A stretch of DNA of 64,000 bases from Bacteroidia bacterium. Its GTDB lineage: Bacteria; Bacteroidota; Bacteroidia; Chitinophagales; Chitinophagaceae. The notes under the pieces were generated by a model. That model saw only the letters and a list, made by a program, of their open reading frames with translations. It ran no database searches and was not told the DNA's origin. This document shows positions 35,131 through 44,890 of the stretch, in pieces. The stretch spans positions 120,375 to 184,374 of the forward strand of contig JAUIBA010000007.1 in NCBI GenBank assembly GCA_030427635.1, given 5' to 3'. The translations under genes were made by a program, and so were the position numbers. The first letter of the stretch is position 1. Each line of letters opens with the position of its first letter.

Positions 35131-38100
35131 GTTGTAACTGACCTCTAAGTTAGAGAATGTTGAAAGCAAATCACAACAACAGCCGGAAAGTACACACTAA
35201 AGCCCCGTTGTAACTGACCTCTAAGTTAGAGAATGTTGAAAGCAAATCACAACGCGCTCCAGTTGGTGTGTCTCATCTTGGCTGTTGTAACTGACCTCTA
35301 AGTTAGAGAATGTTGAAAGCAAATCACAACGATAGGTAAACAATTTTCAAAAAAATGACAGTTGTAACTGACCTCTAAGTTAGAGAATGTTGAAAGCAAA
35401 TCACAACTACAACAGATTAGGGCGTACGGGCCGTTGAGTTGTAACTGACCTCTAAGTTAGAGAATGTTGAAAGCAAATCACAACAAAACCTGTATGCTCG
35501 ATAACAAGGCGCAGTTGTAACTGACCTCTAAGTTAGAGAATGTTGAAAGCAAATCACAACTTGATAGTGTCCAGAGCGGTGAAAAGCACAGTTGTAACTG
35601 ACCTCTAAGTTAGAGAATGTTGAAAGCAAATCACAACACCTGCGTAGGTTTGTCGTTGTAAACAGGGGTTGTAACTGACCTCTAAGTTAGAGAATGTTGA
35701 AAGCAAATCACAACGTATGCAAGGTAACTTTCATTTCCTTTTGAGTTGTAACTGACCTCTAAGTTAGAGAATGTTGAAAGCAAATCACAACAGCAGTATA
35801 TGTCGCAACTTTCAATGTTTGTTGTAACTGACCTCTAAGTTAGAGAATGTTGAAAGCAAATCACAACGCGCACCTTATCATTGCGCAGCACTTTGTTGTT
35901 GTAACTGACCTCTAAGTTAGAGAATGTTGAAAGCAAATCACAACTGATAACAGCAATGGAAAATCTTTTTAAAGGTTGTAACTGACCTCTAAGTTAGAGA
36001 ATGTTGAAAGCAAATCACAACTATGGCAGGCAGCAAGTGCGCATCGTTGAGTTGTAACTGACCTCTAAGTTAGAGAATGTTGAAAGCAAATCACAACCTG
36101 TATTCTATCCAGCAGCAATAAAGAAGGTTGTAACTGACCTCTAAGTTAGAGAATGTTGAAAGCAAATCACAACAAACATGCAGCAACTACCGTCAGGCAT
36201 ACGTTGTAACTGACCTCTAAGTTAGAGAATGTTGAAAGCAAATCACAACGTTTTCTTTCCGATGTGTGGAAAAAGTTTGGTTGTAACTGACCTCTAAGTT
36301 AGAGAATGTTGAAAGCAAATCACAACTAGACCGGGAACCTTTCGGTTACTTTTTCTGTTGTAACTGACCTCTAAGTTAGAGAATGTTGAAAGCAAATCAC
36401 AACATACATTTGTTGATAGCAAAATAAAAACAAGTTGTAACTGACCTCTAAGTTAGAGAATGTTGAAAGCAAATCACAACTAAACCAAAGTATTATTACT
36501 TAATACTCACGTTGTAACTGACCTCTAAGTTAGAGAATGTTGAAAGCAAATCACAACAACGACCATTGCAAGGGCCTATGAATTGGAGTTGTAACTGACC
36601 TCTAAGTTAGAGAATGTTGAAAGCAAATCACAACCAAAGAAAGATGTATCTGATACCCTTTATGGTTGTAACTGACCTCTAAGTTAGAGAATGTTGAAAG
36701 CAAATCACAACGAAGTGGCTTAATACTCGCGGCAATCAATTGTTGTAACTGACCTCTAAGTTAGAGAATGTTGAAAGCAAATCACAACTGACCTCGACAG
36801 GGCATGGGCCGTGTGGGTGTTGTAACTGACCTCTAAGTTAGAGAATGTTGAAAGCAAATCACAACGCATATCAGACAGGCCGCGACGCTTCGCTGTTGTA
36901 ACTGACCTCTAAGTTAGAGAATGTTGAAAGCAAATCACAACTAACGAACTCCCTTTCTAGCACTATGAAGTTGTAACTGACCTCTAAGTTAGAGAATGTT
37001 GAAAGCAAATCACAACGATATGGGCGAAATGGCACGTAATGAACTGGTTGTAACTGACCTCTAAGTTAGAGAATGTTGAAAGCAAATCACAACGTCGGGT
37101 TGCCGTCTGTACCTTTGATTTTAGTTGTAACTGACCTCTAAGTTAGAGAATGTTGAAAGCAAATCACAACCTAGCCTTAACATTTGTAACAATTGGTTGC
37201 GTTGTAACTGACCTCTAAGTTAGAGAATGTTGAAAGCAAATCACAACCGGTTCCGGTTTTATTGCCATCCTTCGCAAGTTGTAACTGACCTCTAAGTTAG
37301 AGAATGTTGAAAGCAAATCACAACGCCAGCGCACATGATGTATGCTTTTGGGATGTTGTAACTGACCTCTAAGTTAGAGAATGTTGAAAGCAAATCACAA
37401 CGCGTACTCCAAGGTGGTACGCCTTTTTCTTGTTGTAACTGACCTCTAAGTTAGAGAATGTTGAAAGCAAATCACAACTATCTGTCGCATTGATATGATT
37501 TTTATGTGTTGTAACTGACCTCTAAGTTAGAGAATGTTGAAAGCAAATCACAACCCGTCATTACTGATAACCCTGCCGCCATACGTTGTAACTGACCTCT
37601 AAGTTAGAGAATGTTGAAAGCAAATCACAACGAGGAAGGCGGTGTTATGCTCATTCCGTCTGTTGTAACTGACCTCTAAGTTAGAGAATGTTGAAAGCAA
37701 ATCACAACAAAAAAAAGCCATGATACGAAGCAGGAAATGTTGTAACTGACCTCTAAGTTAGAGAATGTTGAAAGCAAATCACAACTTGTTTAGCTGATGC
37801 ACCTTGCCCAGCATGGTTGTAACTGACCTCTAAGTTAGAGAATGTTGAAAGCAAATCACAACCAAAATGAAAAAGCATATCTATTACACCGTGTTGTAAC
37901 TGACCTCTAAGTTAGAGAATGTTGAAAGCAAATCACAACGGGTACGGGCTTCGGCATCATATTAATACGTTGTAACTGACCTCTAAGTTAGAGAATGTTG
38001 AAAGCAAATCACAACCCACTTTCAAAGCCTAACTATCATTTCTGTGTTGTAACTGACCTCTAAGTTAGAGAATGTTGAAAGCAAATCACAACTACTATAA

Positions 38101-38247
38101 TGACAGACCACTAATAGGCGAAGTTGTAACTGACCTCTAAGTTAGAGAATGTTGAAAGCAAATCACAACATAAATGAGGTAAACCCCGCTCTGCCTGTTG
38201 GTTGTAACTGACCTCTAAGTTAGAGAATGTTGAAAGCAAATCACAAC
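35131..38247 (-). CRISPR. Type II-C CRISPR array, 41 repeats and 40 spacers
   Basis: I count 41 copies of a 47-nt repeat, all apparently identical, starting at 35131 and ending at 38247. On the plus strand it runs GTTGTAACTGACCTCTAAGT to GAAAGCAAATCACAAC. By spacing, 29 spacers are 30 nt, nine are 29 nt, one is 28 nt (36942-36969) and one is 31 nt (38170-38200). No duplicate spacer was noticed. The tracrRNA anti-repeat pairs with the repeat as read on the minus strand (GTTGTGATTTGCTTTCAAC...), so crRNAs are made leftward and the leader side is on the right. The repeat holds a small palindrome, CTCTAAGTTAGAG, and short terminal inverted repeats (GTTGT/ACAAC). Confidence 0.98.
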
Positions 38248-38571
38248 TCAAATGTTCCACAACTCCCACTATAAATGGTTATAAATGGGCTCGTAAACAT
38301 AGCAAAACAATGTTGGTGCAGTGACTGAACTTTGTCATTTATTGATGGCGATAATATGTGTATATTCATGTATTCATAAAGGTTGCTGTATGAGTGGGGT
38401 GTTTTGGCATTATACCGTGATATCACGGTATGGCGATGATGTAAAGAAATGTATGTTTCGGAAAGCAGGCAGGTATTATGTGTGTGGCCGGCTATGATGG
38501 CAGCATGAAGCGTATATGCAATCAGATGTGACCCCTTATTACTATCACATGTATAACTAAAAAACGATACC
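38248..38571. other. CRISPR leader side and divergent response-regulator upstream region
   Basis: A 324-bp gap between the array (read leftward) and the response-regulator gene (read rightward). It holds two ATAAATGG copies exactly 10 bp apart (38271-38278, 38281-38288), 24 bp from the last repeat. It also holds a 20-bp perfect palindrome (38412-38431). On the minus strand TATGTTTA (38301 to 38294) is one mismatch from TAnnTTTG but lacks a minus-33 partner. No gene is seen. Confidence 0.6.
38412..38431. promoter_or_regulatory. 20-bp perfect palindrome, candidate operator
   Basis: ATACCGTGATATCACGGTAT is a perfect, gapless dyad. Gapless dyads of this length are typical of dimeric regulator sites rather than RNA hairpins. 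It lies 141 bp before the response-regulator start and 164 bp from the array. Confidence 0.55.
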
Positions 38572-39210
38572 ATGGCCGCTATTACCATCGGACTATGCGA
38601 TGACCACCATCTGGTGCGGAAAAGTATGGCTGTGCTGCTAAGCTCACTGGGTACCTTTTCTATAGTGGTAAACAGTGGCAGCGGCGATGAATTTATACAG
38701 GCGATGAGCGCGCTGCCTGTGCTGCCCGATATACTGGTAGTGGATATACAGATGCGCCCCCGAAGCGGATGGGAAACACTAAGCGAGCTGAAAGAGCGCT
38801 GGCCGGAGGTAAGGGTACTGATGCTTTCCTGGCTGGATGCAGGTAATATAGCTGCGAATCTGATAGCATATGGCGCTGATGGTTTCTGCTCTAAAAGCAG
38901 TGAGCCTGAGGAGCTGATAGCGGCACTGCAGGCTATGTATGAAAAGGGCACTTATTTCCCCCGTGATATACAGCTGCAGATGCGGCAGCACTACCGTGCC
39001 AATATGAAGCCCATAAGCCCGCGGGAGCGGATATTCCTCACGCTGTGTGTGGAGGATAAGAATCTGGCCGAGATAGCTGATAAGATGAATGTGAGTCCAC
39101 GTACGGTAGATAACTACCGCGATTCGCTTTTTGGTAAGCTGCAGGTAAGGACAAGGGCGGGGCTTATCATGTTTGCCATAAAGAGTGGCATGATTTCACC
39201 GTCGGAATGA
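38572..39210 (+). CDS. NarL/FixJ-family response regulator with LuxR-type HTH
   Basis: A 212-residue two-domain regulator. The receiver has the acidic pair in LCDDHHLV, the phospho-acceptor D58 (ILVVDIQMRP) and K108 (GFCSKSSEPEE). The C-terminal LuxR helix-turn-helix covers about residues 145-205 (SPRERIFLTLCVEDKNLAEIA, MNVSPRTVDNYRDSLFGKL). No histidine kinase is adjacent, so it is an orphan here. It is divergent from the CRISPR array and shares its upstream region. Confidence 0.93.
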   Translation: MAAITIGLCDDHHLVRKSMAVLLSSLGTFSIVVNSGSGDEFIQAMSALPVLPDILVVDIQMRPRSGWETLSELKERWPEVRVLMLSWLDAGNIAANLIAYGADGFCSKSSEPEELIAALQAMYEKGTYFPRDIQLQMRQHYRANMKPISPRERIFLTLCVEDKNLAEIADKMNVSPRTVDNYRDSLFGKLQVRTRAGLIMFAIKSGMISPSE

Positions 39211-39255
39211 GGGTGCAGCCTCATCTTTTTCCAATACTTTTGGTGGCTGTAAGTT

Positions 39256-40368
39256 ATGAGGTATCTGTGGCTACATATAACTGCTATTATAGAGCAGTAT
39301 GCGGGTGAGTTACCGCTCACACATTATCTGCGTGGCTATTTCAAACGGTTTCCTGTACTGGGCAGCCGGGACAGGCGTATGCTGAGTACCCTGGCCTACT
39401 GCTGGTACCGTGCGGCAAAGGGCGTAGCCGGTGGCGGCTATACGCGGGAGCAGCAGCTGGGCCTGTGCCTGCGGCTATGCGGTGCATGGGATGAACGGTT
39501 TGCTCGGATGTTTGCCGATGTAGATATACCGGATGATGTAACAATAGATGTGCAGCGCCTTTTCCCGGATGGGGTGGCGCTATCCGGAGGTATTACAAGG
39601 GAGGAATGGCTTACTTCCATGCTGCGCCAGCCCGATCTTTTCATACGTGTGCGGCGCAACCGGCAGCAGATAGAGGGCCTGCTGCAGCAGGCAGGTATAC
39701 CTTACCGTTATGTGACTGAGAACTGTATGGCCCTGCCCAACGGGGCTGCTATAGATAAGCTGCTGCCACAGGCGGTGTATGTGGTGCAGGATGCCTCGTC
39801 GCAGGCTACGGGCAGGCTGCTGGATGCTAAGACCGGTGAGCGGTGGTATGACTGCTGCTGTGGTGCGGGTGGTAAGTCGCTGATGCTGGTGGATAGCTGC
39901 CCGCATGTGCTGCTTACGGCATCGGACCGGCGGGCAACGATACTAAACAATCTGCGGGAGCGCTTCCGTATGTATAGCTTGCCTATGCCGCTGACGGTGG
40001 TGGCTGATGCGGCTGATGCTGTACAGGTGCAGCGAATAGCGGGTGGCAGGCCGTTTGACAACATTATAGCTGATGTACCCTGTACCGGTAGTGGCACGTG
40101 GGCCCGTACACCCGAGCAGCTATACTTCTTTGATACCGGAAAGGTGGCAGAGCTGGCGGCATTACAGGCACGTATTGCGATAAATGCTGCCGCGGCACTG
40201 AGGCCGGGAGGCAGGCTTATATACATTACCTGCTCCGTATTCAGACAGGAGAATGAGGATGTGGTACAGACCATAGTGGCTGAAACAGGGCTGAAGGTGG
40301 TGCATGAGGGCCTTATAAACGGCATAGATATAGCTGCCGACTGTATGTATGCAGCGGTGCTGCAATAG
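39256..40368 (+). CDS. RsmB/NOP2-family RNA (cytosine-5-)-methyltransferase
   Basis: A 370-residue SAM-dependent methyltransferase that makes m5C in RNA by a two-cysteine mechanism. The SAM loop is WYDCCCGAGGKSLML. Cysteines of motif IV (DVPCTGSGTW, C276) and motif VI (ITCSVFRQEN, C326) are present. The N-terminal region is shorter than in E. coli RsmB and its fold is unclear. The target is probably rRNA. It converges with RNase Z, with 12 bp between the stops. Confidence 0.9.
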   Translation: MRYLWLHITAIIEQYAGELPLTHYLRGYFKRFPVLGSRDRRMLSTLAYCWYRAAKGVAGGGYTREQQLGLCLRLCGAWDERFARMFADVDIPDDVTIDVQRLFPDGVALSGGITREEWLTSMLRQPDLFIRVRRNRQQIEGLLQQAGIPYRYVTENCMALPNGAAIDKLLPQAVYVVQDASSQATGRLLDAKTGERWYDCCCGAGGKSLMLVDSCPHVLLTASDRRATILNNLRERFRMYSLPMPLTVVADAADAVQVQRIAGGRPFDNIIADVPCTGSGTWARTPEQLYFFDTGKVAELAALQARIAINAAAALRPGGRLIYITCSVFRQENEDVVQTIVAETGLKVVHEGLINGIDIAADCMYAAVLQ

Positions 40369-40380
40369 CTGGTGGTATTA

Positions 40381-41283
40381 TTACAAATCGTAGGCTATGC
40401 CTTCCACACTTATAATAGTGCCGGGAAATACTGCTTCGGCCTCCTGCCTGAATGGTTCCAGATCTTTATAGCGGGATGAGAAATGTCCCAGTATCAGTTT
40501 TCGTACATTGGCTTTGCGGGCCAGCATAGCTGCCTGTGCTGCGGTGCTGTGAAAACGTGCTGTAGCTTTTTCTGTGTCGGCACTGAGGTAGGTGGCCTCA
40601 TGATACATGGCATCGGCACCTTTTATGTAGGGTAGGAAACTCTCTGTATGTACGGTGTCGGCACAGTAGGCATACCTGCGGGGTATGGGGCCGTCGGTTG
40701 TTACCCATTCGTTTTTTACCGTGGTGCCATCGGGTGCGGTATAATCATTTCCCTGTTTCAGGCTCTCAAAGTGGGCTGATGGTATATCGTACCGGGCGCA
40801 CTCATCGGGCAGTATGCGCCGGCCCCGGGTGCGGGTAGTGATGAGAAACCCATGACAGGTGATACTATGCTCTACGGGAAAGCATTGTACCGTATAGGTA
40901 GGGGTAGTGGTAATGATAGCTGCACCCTGAGGCAGTGCATGAAAGTGCAGGGGATAGGACAGCCTGCTGTCGGCAGAACTCATGACCGTATCAATGATGA
41001 TTTTCAGCGGAGCGGGTCCGTATATGCTGAGTGGCGCAGTACGGCCCAGGAGACTCATGCTATTAATAAGTCCCGGCAGGCCAAAGTAGTGGTCGCCGTG
41101 CATATGGCTGATGTAGATGTGGTTTACGTTTTTCCACTTAACGCCATAGCGCTGCATCTGCAGTTGCGTACCCTCGCCACAGTCCAGCAGCAATACCTCG
41201 CCATACACGGTTACTGCCTGTGCCGATGGATGACGACCAAAGGCAGGCAGTGCAGAGTTATTGCCAAGTATTATTACCCTCAT
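40381..41283 (-). CDS. rnz: Ribonuclease Z
   Basis: A metallo-beta-lactamase-fold endonuclease of 300 residues that removes 3' trailers from tRNA precursors lacking CCA. The start MRVIILGNNSALPAFGRHPSAQ and the histidine motif SHMHGDHYFGLPGL are typical, with further zinc ligands in YCADTVHTE, HEATYL and ILGHFSSRY. The only tRNA gene in the window lacks an encoded CCA, in keeping with a need for this enzyme. The in-frame extension to 41310 is less likely. Confidence 0.95.
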   Translation of the reverse strand: MRVIILGNNSALPAFGRHPSAQAVTVYGEVLLLDCGEGTQLQMQRYGVKWKNVNHIYISHMHGDHYFGLPGLINSMSLLGRTAPLSIYGPAPLKIIIDTVMSSADSRLSYPLHFHALPQGAAIITTTPTYTVQCFPVEHSITCHGFLITTRTRGRRILPDECARYDIPSAHFESLKQGNDYTAPDGTTVKNEWVTTDGPIPRRYAYCADTVHTESFLPYIKGADAMYHEATYLSADTEKATARFHSTAAQAAMLARKANVRKLILGHFSSRYKDLEPFRQEAEAVFPGTIISVEGIAYDL

Positions 41284-41355
41284 CAGTACAAATGTAAAAA
41301 AAGCGTTCACAATAGCTATGCTCCTTACGGGGCATAACCATTGTGTGTGACCGGG

Positions 41356-42381
41356 TTACTTAAGATAGGTAAGTATAAGGCCACCACCTGCATAGATGCT
41401 GTAAGGGAAAATGCCTGGCCTGCCACCTATTTCATAGAACAGCCCGAGGCTCATATGCTGCTTATTGGATGTGGTGCGACCGCCCACACGCCAGCCAATA
41501 TTGCTGGTTTTGAAGCTGCCGGCATCGTTAGGCTTTATATGATAGTTATTGCCCCCTACGCTGAATGGGTCGAACTGAGTGTTGGCAACAATCACGTCGG
41601 CATAGAACTCTTTATAGAAGCCAATCTTTTTCCTGGTCTGGCCCTCGAAGGTGTCAATGTTGCTGCTTACATGCAGGTGCATATTGATGATGCGGGTAAA
41701 CCCGAGGTAGAAACCATTGTTGGTAACATTGGTATGATAGTTGCCTGTAAATACGGAGCCATCGGCTGTTCTTACAGCGCCTTTTTCTTCCGGGTCTATT
41801 ACATCCTTATTGATATTGGCAGATACCGGCATGCGGGAGTAGTACCAGCCCGCTCTTACTGCCGATATGCGCTTGCAGGGGAATGGCATACGTATGTAGC
41901 GCACGGTAGTATGCGGGCTGCCATCATCGTTTATATCGTGGTATATGCCCAGGGTTATCCGGCGGAAGATATCGCCCTTGCCGTCCAGAAAGTGAGCCCT
42001 GCCGCCTACATTAGCTACCAGAAAGGGGGTAAGTGTGTTCTGGCTCAGATTTTCGGTAGTGGCTTGCTGCTGGAGGTAGCTGAACCATGCACCACGTACA
42101 TCGGCGGAGAAAGAGCCCCAGCGGGGCAAAAAGTAATCGGCACTGATGCCGGTACTGACACGGAGCGGGTCCAGCGGGCTGCTTTCTGCATCTATAATGC
42201 GTGCAGCAAAAAGCATCTTAAGGTCGAATGAGCGAATATTGCGAAGGTAGATGTCTACGCCATCGGAAGTGGTGAGCGTGTCATTACGTAACCGCTTGTA
42301 CCTGCGGTATGGTAGCTGGGCCACAGATACCTGCTGCAGTGACATCACAGCAGTCATCATTGCCAGCATTTTTATTTTCAT
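41356..42381 (-). CDS. Hypothetical outer-membrane protein
   Basis: A 341-residue protein with signal peptide MKIKMLAMMTAVMSLQQVSVAQ. The mature part alternates short hydrophobic and polar strands (SADVRGAWFSYL, GRTTSNKQHMSLGLFYEIG) and ends in AGGGLILTYLK, suggesting a beta-barrel or porin-like protein. A 296-codon frame lies opposite on the plus strand but lacks a signal or domain. Start 42381 is chosen; 42387 and 42468 are in frame. Function unknown. Confidence 0.7.
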   Translation of the reverse strand: MKIKMLAMMTAVMSLQQVSVAQLPYRRYKRLRNDTLTTSDGVDIYLRNIRSFDLKMLFAARIIDAESSPLDPLRVSTGISADYFLPRWGSFSADVRGAWFSYLQQQATTENLSQNTLTPFLVANVGGRAHFLDGKGDIFRRITLGIYHDINDDGSPHTTVRYIRMPFPCKRISAVRAGWYYSRMPVSANINKDVIDPEEKGAVRTADGSVFTGNYHTNVTNNGFYLGFTRIINMHLHVSSNIDTFEGQTRKKIGFYKEFYADVIVANTQFDPFSVGGNNYHIKPNDAGSFKTSNIGWRVGGRTTSNKQHMSLGLFYEIGGRPGIFPYSIYAGGGLILTYLK

Positions 42382-42525
42382 GCCCATAGGATTGGCTGGG
42401 GTAAACAAGAGGTTATTTAATAGCTTAATTATATATAGTCGCAAAAGTATAGAAATAATGTAATGCAAGATGAGGTTCAGATAATAACAAATAATAAACC
42501 GGGCATGTTTTATGTACTTTCGGTA

Positions 42526-43641
42526 CTATTTGGTTTTGCCCTCTTTGGCTGTCTGTACAATAATTGCCGCGGCATTTACTGATGCAGGACTGCTACCCAG
42601 TTTCTGCCATAATATGGCATATTTTGCCTTGAGTGTTTCCAGCTCGTGGCTGCCATTAAGCAGTTTATCCAGCTCTGCTGCCAGCCGGGGAGGGTTCAGG
42701 TCATGCTGTATCAGTTCTGTTACTACAGGCTCGTCCATTATCAGGTTTACGAGCGATATGTACTTCACTTTTATAAGTTTCTTTGCCAGCCAGTAAGATA
42801 GTGGGTTGCCTTTATAGCATACCACCTGTGGTACACCAAACAGTGCGGTTTCCAGGGTTGCAGTACCGCTGGTAACCAGCGCTGCCTTTGCCTGCCGCAG
42901 CAGGTTGTAGGTGTCGGCCTTTACCAGTTCTATCTTTTTGCCTGCTGCCAACTGCAGATATAGTTCATCGGGCTGTGAGGGTGCCTGTGCTATTACAAAG
43001 CGATAATGAGGGAAGCGGTCTACCATTTCCAGCATTACCGGCAGCTTTGCTTTTATCTCCTGCGCCCTGCTGCCTGGCAATAATGCCACAATGGGCTTTT
43101 CTGTGGTCAATGGTCTTACCGGTACCTGAGTAAGCTCTTCCTGTACTACCTCTGTAAGCGGATGGCCTACATAGGTAACCGGATAGTCCCATTTATTGTA
43201 AAACTCCTGCTCAAAAGGGAGGATGACGAGCATCTTGTCTACGTCGCGCTTTATCTGCACTACGCGCTTTTCTTTCCATGCCCATACCTGTGGCGATATG
43301 TAGTAAACTATGCGGACGCCCTGTTTTTTAGCCCATTCAGCTATACGGAGGTTAAAACCGGGATAGTCTATGAGTACCAGTACATCCGGTTTGAAGTCCT
43401 GAATGTCTTTTTTGCAGTAGGCTATATTGCCCAGTATAGTGCGCAGGTGAGCCAGCACCTCTATGAAGCCCATGAAGGCGAGGTCCCGGTAGTGTTTTGC
43501 CACAGTAGCACCGGCGGCTTCCATACGGTCGCCACCCCAGCATCTGATGGTAGCGGCATTGTCGGCACGATGGATAGCTTTGATAAGATTGCCTCCATGC
43601 AGGTCACCGCTTGCCTCACCGGCTATGATATAATAACGCAT
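42526..43641 (-). CDS. lpxB: Lipid-A-disaccharide synthase
   Basis: LpxB, 371 residues, joins UDP-2,3-diacyl-glucosamine to lipid X to form the lipid A disaccharide at the inner membrane. The start MRYYIIAGEASGDLHGGNLIKAI is diagnostic. VYYISPQVWAWKEKRV, VALLPGSRAQEIKA and the C-terminal GTATLETALFGVPQVVCYK donor site confirm the family. It shows that the cell makes lipopolysaccharide. A small membrane protein gene lies just upstream on the same strand. Confidence 0.96.
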   Translation of the reverse strand: MRYYIIAGEASGDLHGGNLIKAIHRADNAATIRCWGGDRMEAAGATVAKHYRDLAFMGFIEVLAHLRTILGNIAYCKKDIQDFKPDVLVLIDYPGFNLRIAEWAKKQGVRIVYYISPQVWAWKEKRVVQIKRDVDKMLVILPFEQEFYNKWDYPVTYVGHPLTEVVQEELTQVPVRPLTTEKPIVALLPGSRAQEIKAKLPVMLEMVDRFPHYRFVIAQAPSQPDELYLQLAAGKKIELVKADTYNLLRQAKAALVTSGTATLETALFGVPQVVCYKGNPLSYWLAKKLIKVKYISLVNLIMDEPVVTELIQHDLNPPRLAAELDKLLNGSHELETLKAKYAILWQKLGSSPASVNAAAIIVQTAKEGKTK

Positions 43642-43644
43642 CTG

Positions 43645-43935
43645 TTACCACACGAACATTATGAGCACAATAACCAGCGCATACAACATGGTAGCGCTTA
43701 CGATGCCACGCATGGCGTGGTCCAGCCGTTTGGTATTGAAATAGACAAAAGGCAGCAGATTAATGAGCAGGCTGAGCGTGAGGACCTTTGATGCAGAGCG
43801 GTGGTCGTGCATCATAGAGCCCAGTAAAGTACCTATTGGTGTAGCCTTAAACATCAGAGAATAGACGATAAAAAAGCCAATCACCGGCAGGAAAAGTCCG
43901 ATGATAAAACCAACAACAGGTACATTAATTCGCAT
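43645..43935 (-). CDS. Small membrane protein upstream of lpxB
   Basis: A 96-residue protein with three hydrophobic segments (about residues 5-26, 48-63 and 74-95). The ATG at 43935 gives M-R-I-N-V-P-V-V-G-F; a start at 43974 is in frame. It ends 3 bp before lpxB, so co-transcription is likely. I do not recognise the family. Confidence 0.65.
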   Translation of the reverse strand: MRINVPVVGFIIGLFLPVIGFFIVYSLMFKATPIGTLLGSMMHDHRSASKVLTLSLLINLLPFVYFNTKRLDHAMRGIVSATMLYALVIVLIMFVW

Positions 43936-43993
43936 AAAATCAGCAGATTTACACTGCAATATACGACCAGACACGGCATAAAAGGGAATGATT

Positions 43994-44001
43994 TATCTTT
44001 G
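43994..44001 (+). promoter_or_regulatory. Minus-7 promoter element for the phosphosulfolactate synthase-like gene
   Basis: TATCTTTG fits TAnnTTTG, 26 bp before the ATG at 44028. No clear minus-33 element. Confidence 0.5.
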
Positions 44002-44027
44002 CGCCAGCTATTTCAACACACATTTGC

Positions 44028-44819
44028 ATGAATTTTGGACTTAAGAATATTCCGGAAAGGACAGTGAAGCCCCGCCAGCACGGCCTTACAATGGTTATGG
44101 ACAAGGGTATGGGCCTGGATGGTGTGCGCGATTTTCTATCCGTCGCGGCACCATATGTGGACATTGTGAAGCTTGGTTTTGGTACCAGTGTGGTTACAGC
44201 CAACCTCAGAGAAAAGATTGCTATATACAGAGAACATGACATACCGGTATATTTCGGCGGTACTTTGTTTGAGGCTTTCCTTATCCGCAATCAGATAGAT
44301 GATTACATATCTGTAATAAAGGATTACGGACTGTCTCATGTAGAGGTATCGGACGGCTCTATAGTGATACCTCACGTAGAGAAGTGTGGCTATATAGAGA
44401 AGATGGCCAAGCATGTTACTGTATTCTCGGAAGTGGGCTCAAAAGATGCTACACACATTATGCCGCCGTATAAGTGGATAGAGCTGATGAAGGCTGAGCT
44501 GGAAGCTGGCTCGTCGTATGTGATAGCAGAGGCACGTGAGGCCGGTAATGTGGGTATATACCGCGGATCGGGTGAGGTGCGTGAAGGGCTGGTACAGGAA
44601 ATACTGACACAGATACCCTATGAGAAAATCATATGGGAAGCACCACAGAAAGCACAGCAGGTTTACTTCCTGGAGCTGCTGGGCGCCAATGTGAATCTGG
44701 GTAACCTGGCTCCTGCTGAGGTGATACCGCTGGAGTCTATGCGTATAGGCCTGCGCGGCGATACCTTCCATCTGTACATAGGCAAGGAAGGTACCTATGC
44801 CGGCTTACAGAGCGAATAA
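44028..44819 (+). CDS. Phosphosulfolactate synthase (ComA-like) family protein
   Basis: A 263-residue TIM-barrel protein of the ComA family, which adds sulfite to phosphoenolpyruvate to make (2R)-phosphosulfolactate. Recognisable parts are TMVMDKGMGLDGVRDFL, YVDIVKLGFGTS, HVEVSDGSI, VGSKDA and IIWEAPQKAQQVYFLELLG. In methanogens the product leads to coenzyme M. In Bacteroidota a link to sulfonolipid or other sulfonate synthesis is possible, but no partner genes are adjacent. It has its own promoter and terminator. Confidence 0.85.
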   Translation: MNFGLKNIPERTVKPRQHGLTMVMDKGMGLDGVRDFLSVAAPYVDIVKLGFGTSVVTANLREKIAIYREHDIPVYFGGTLFEAFLIRNQIDDYISVIKDYGLSHVEVSDGSIVIPHVEKCGYIEKMAKHVTVFSEVGSKDATHIMPPYKWIELMKAELEAGSSYVIAEAREAGNVGIYRGSGEVREGLVQEILTQIPYEKIIWEAPQKAQQVYFLELLGANVNLGNLAPAEVIPLESMRIGLRGDTFHLYIGKEGTYAGLQSE

Positions 44820-44837
44820 TATCTTATATACTTATTG

Positions 44838-44870
44838 AAGCCCTGCACCCTGCGGCAGGGCTTTTTGTTT
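44838..44870 (+). terminator. Rho-independent terminator after the ComA-like gene
   Basis: AAGCCCTGC (44838-44846) pairs with GCAGGGCTT (44855-44863) over an 8-nt loop, followed by TTTGTTT. Confidence 0.88.
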
Positions 44871-44890
44871 GTCATTTGCCAGCATAATTT

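Noticed and set aside
38241..38951. A 236-codon minus-strand open frame across the leader and the response-regulator gene
   Set aside because: It is the shadow of a clear response-regulator gene and runs into the last CRISPR repeat; no family features.
41341..42231. A 296-codon plus-strand open frame opposite the outer-membrane protein gene at 41356-42381
   Set aside because: The minus-strand frame has a signal peptide and a beta-barrel-like pattern. The plus-strand product has no domain, signal or sensible start.
44820..44890. Cobalamin riboswitch before the BtuB-like TonB receptor
   Set aside because: Only a terminator and 20 further bases fit in the gap; no riboswitch core is present.
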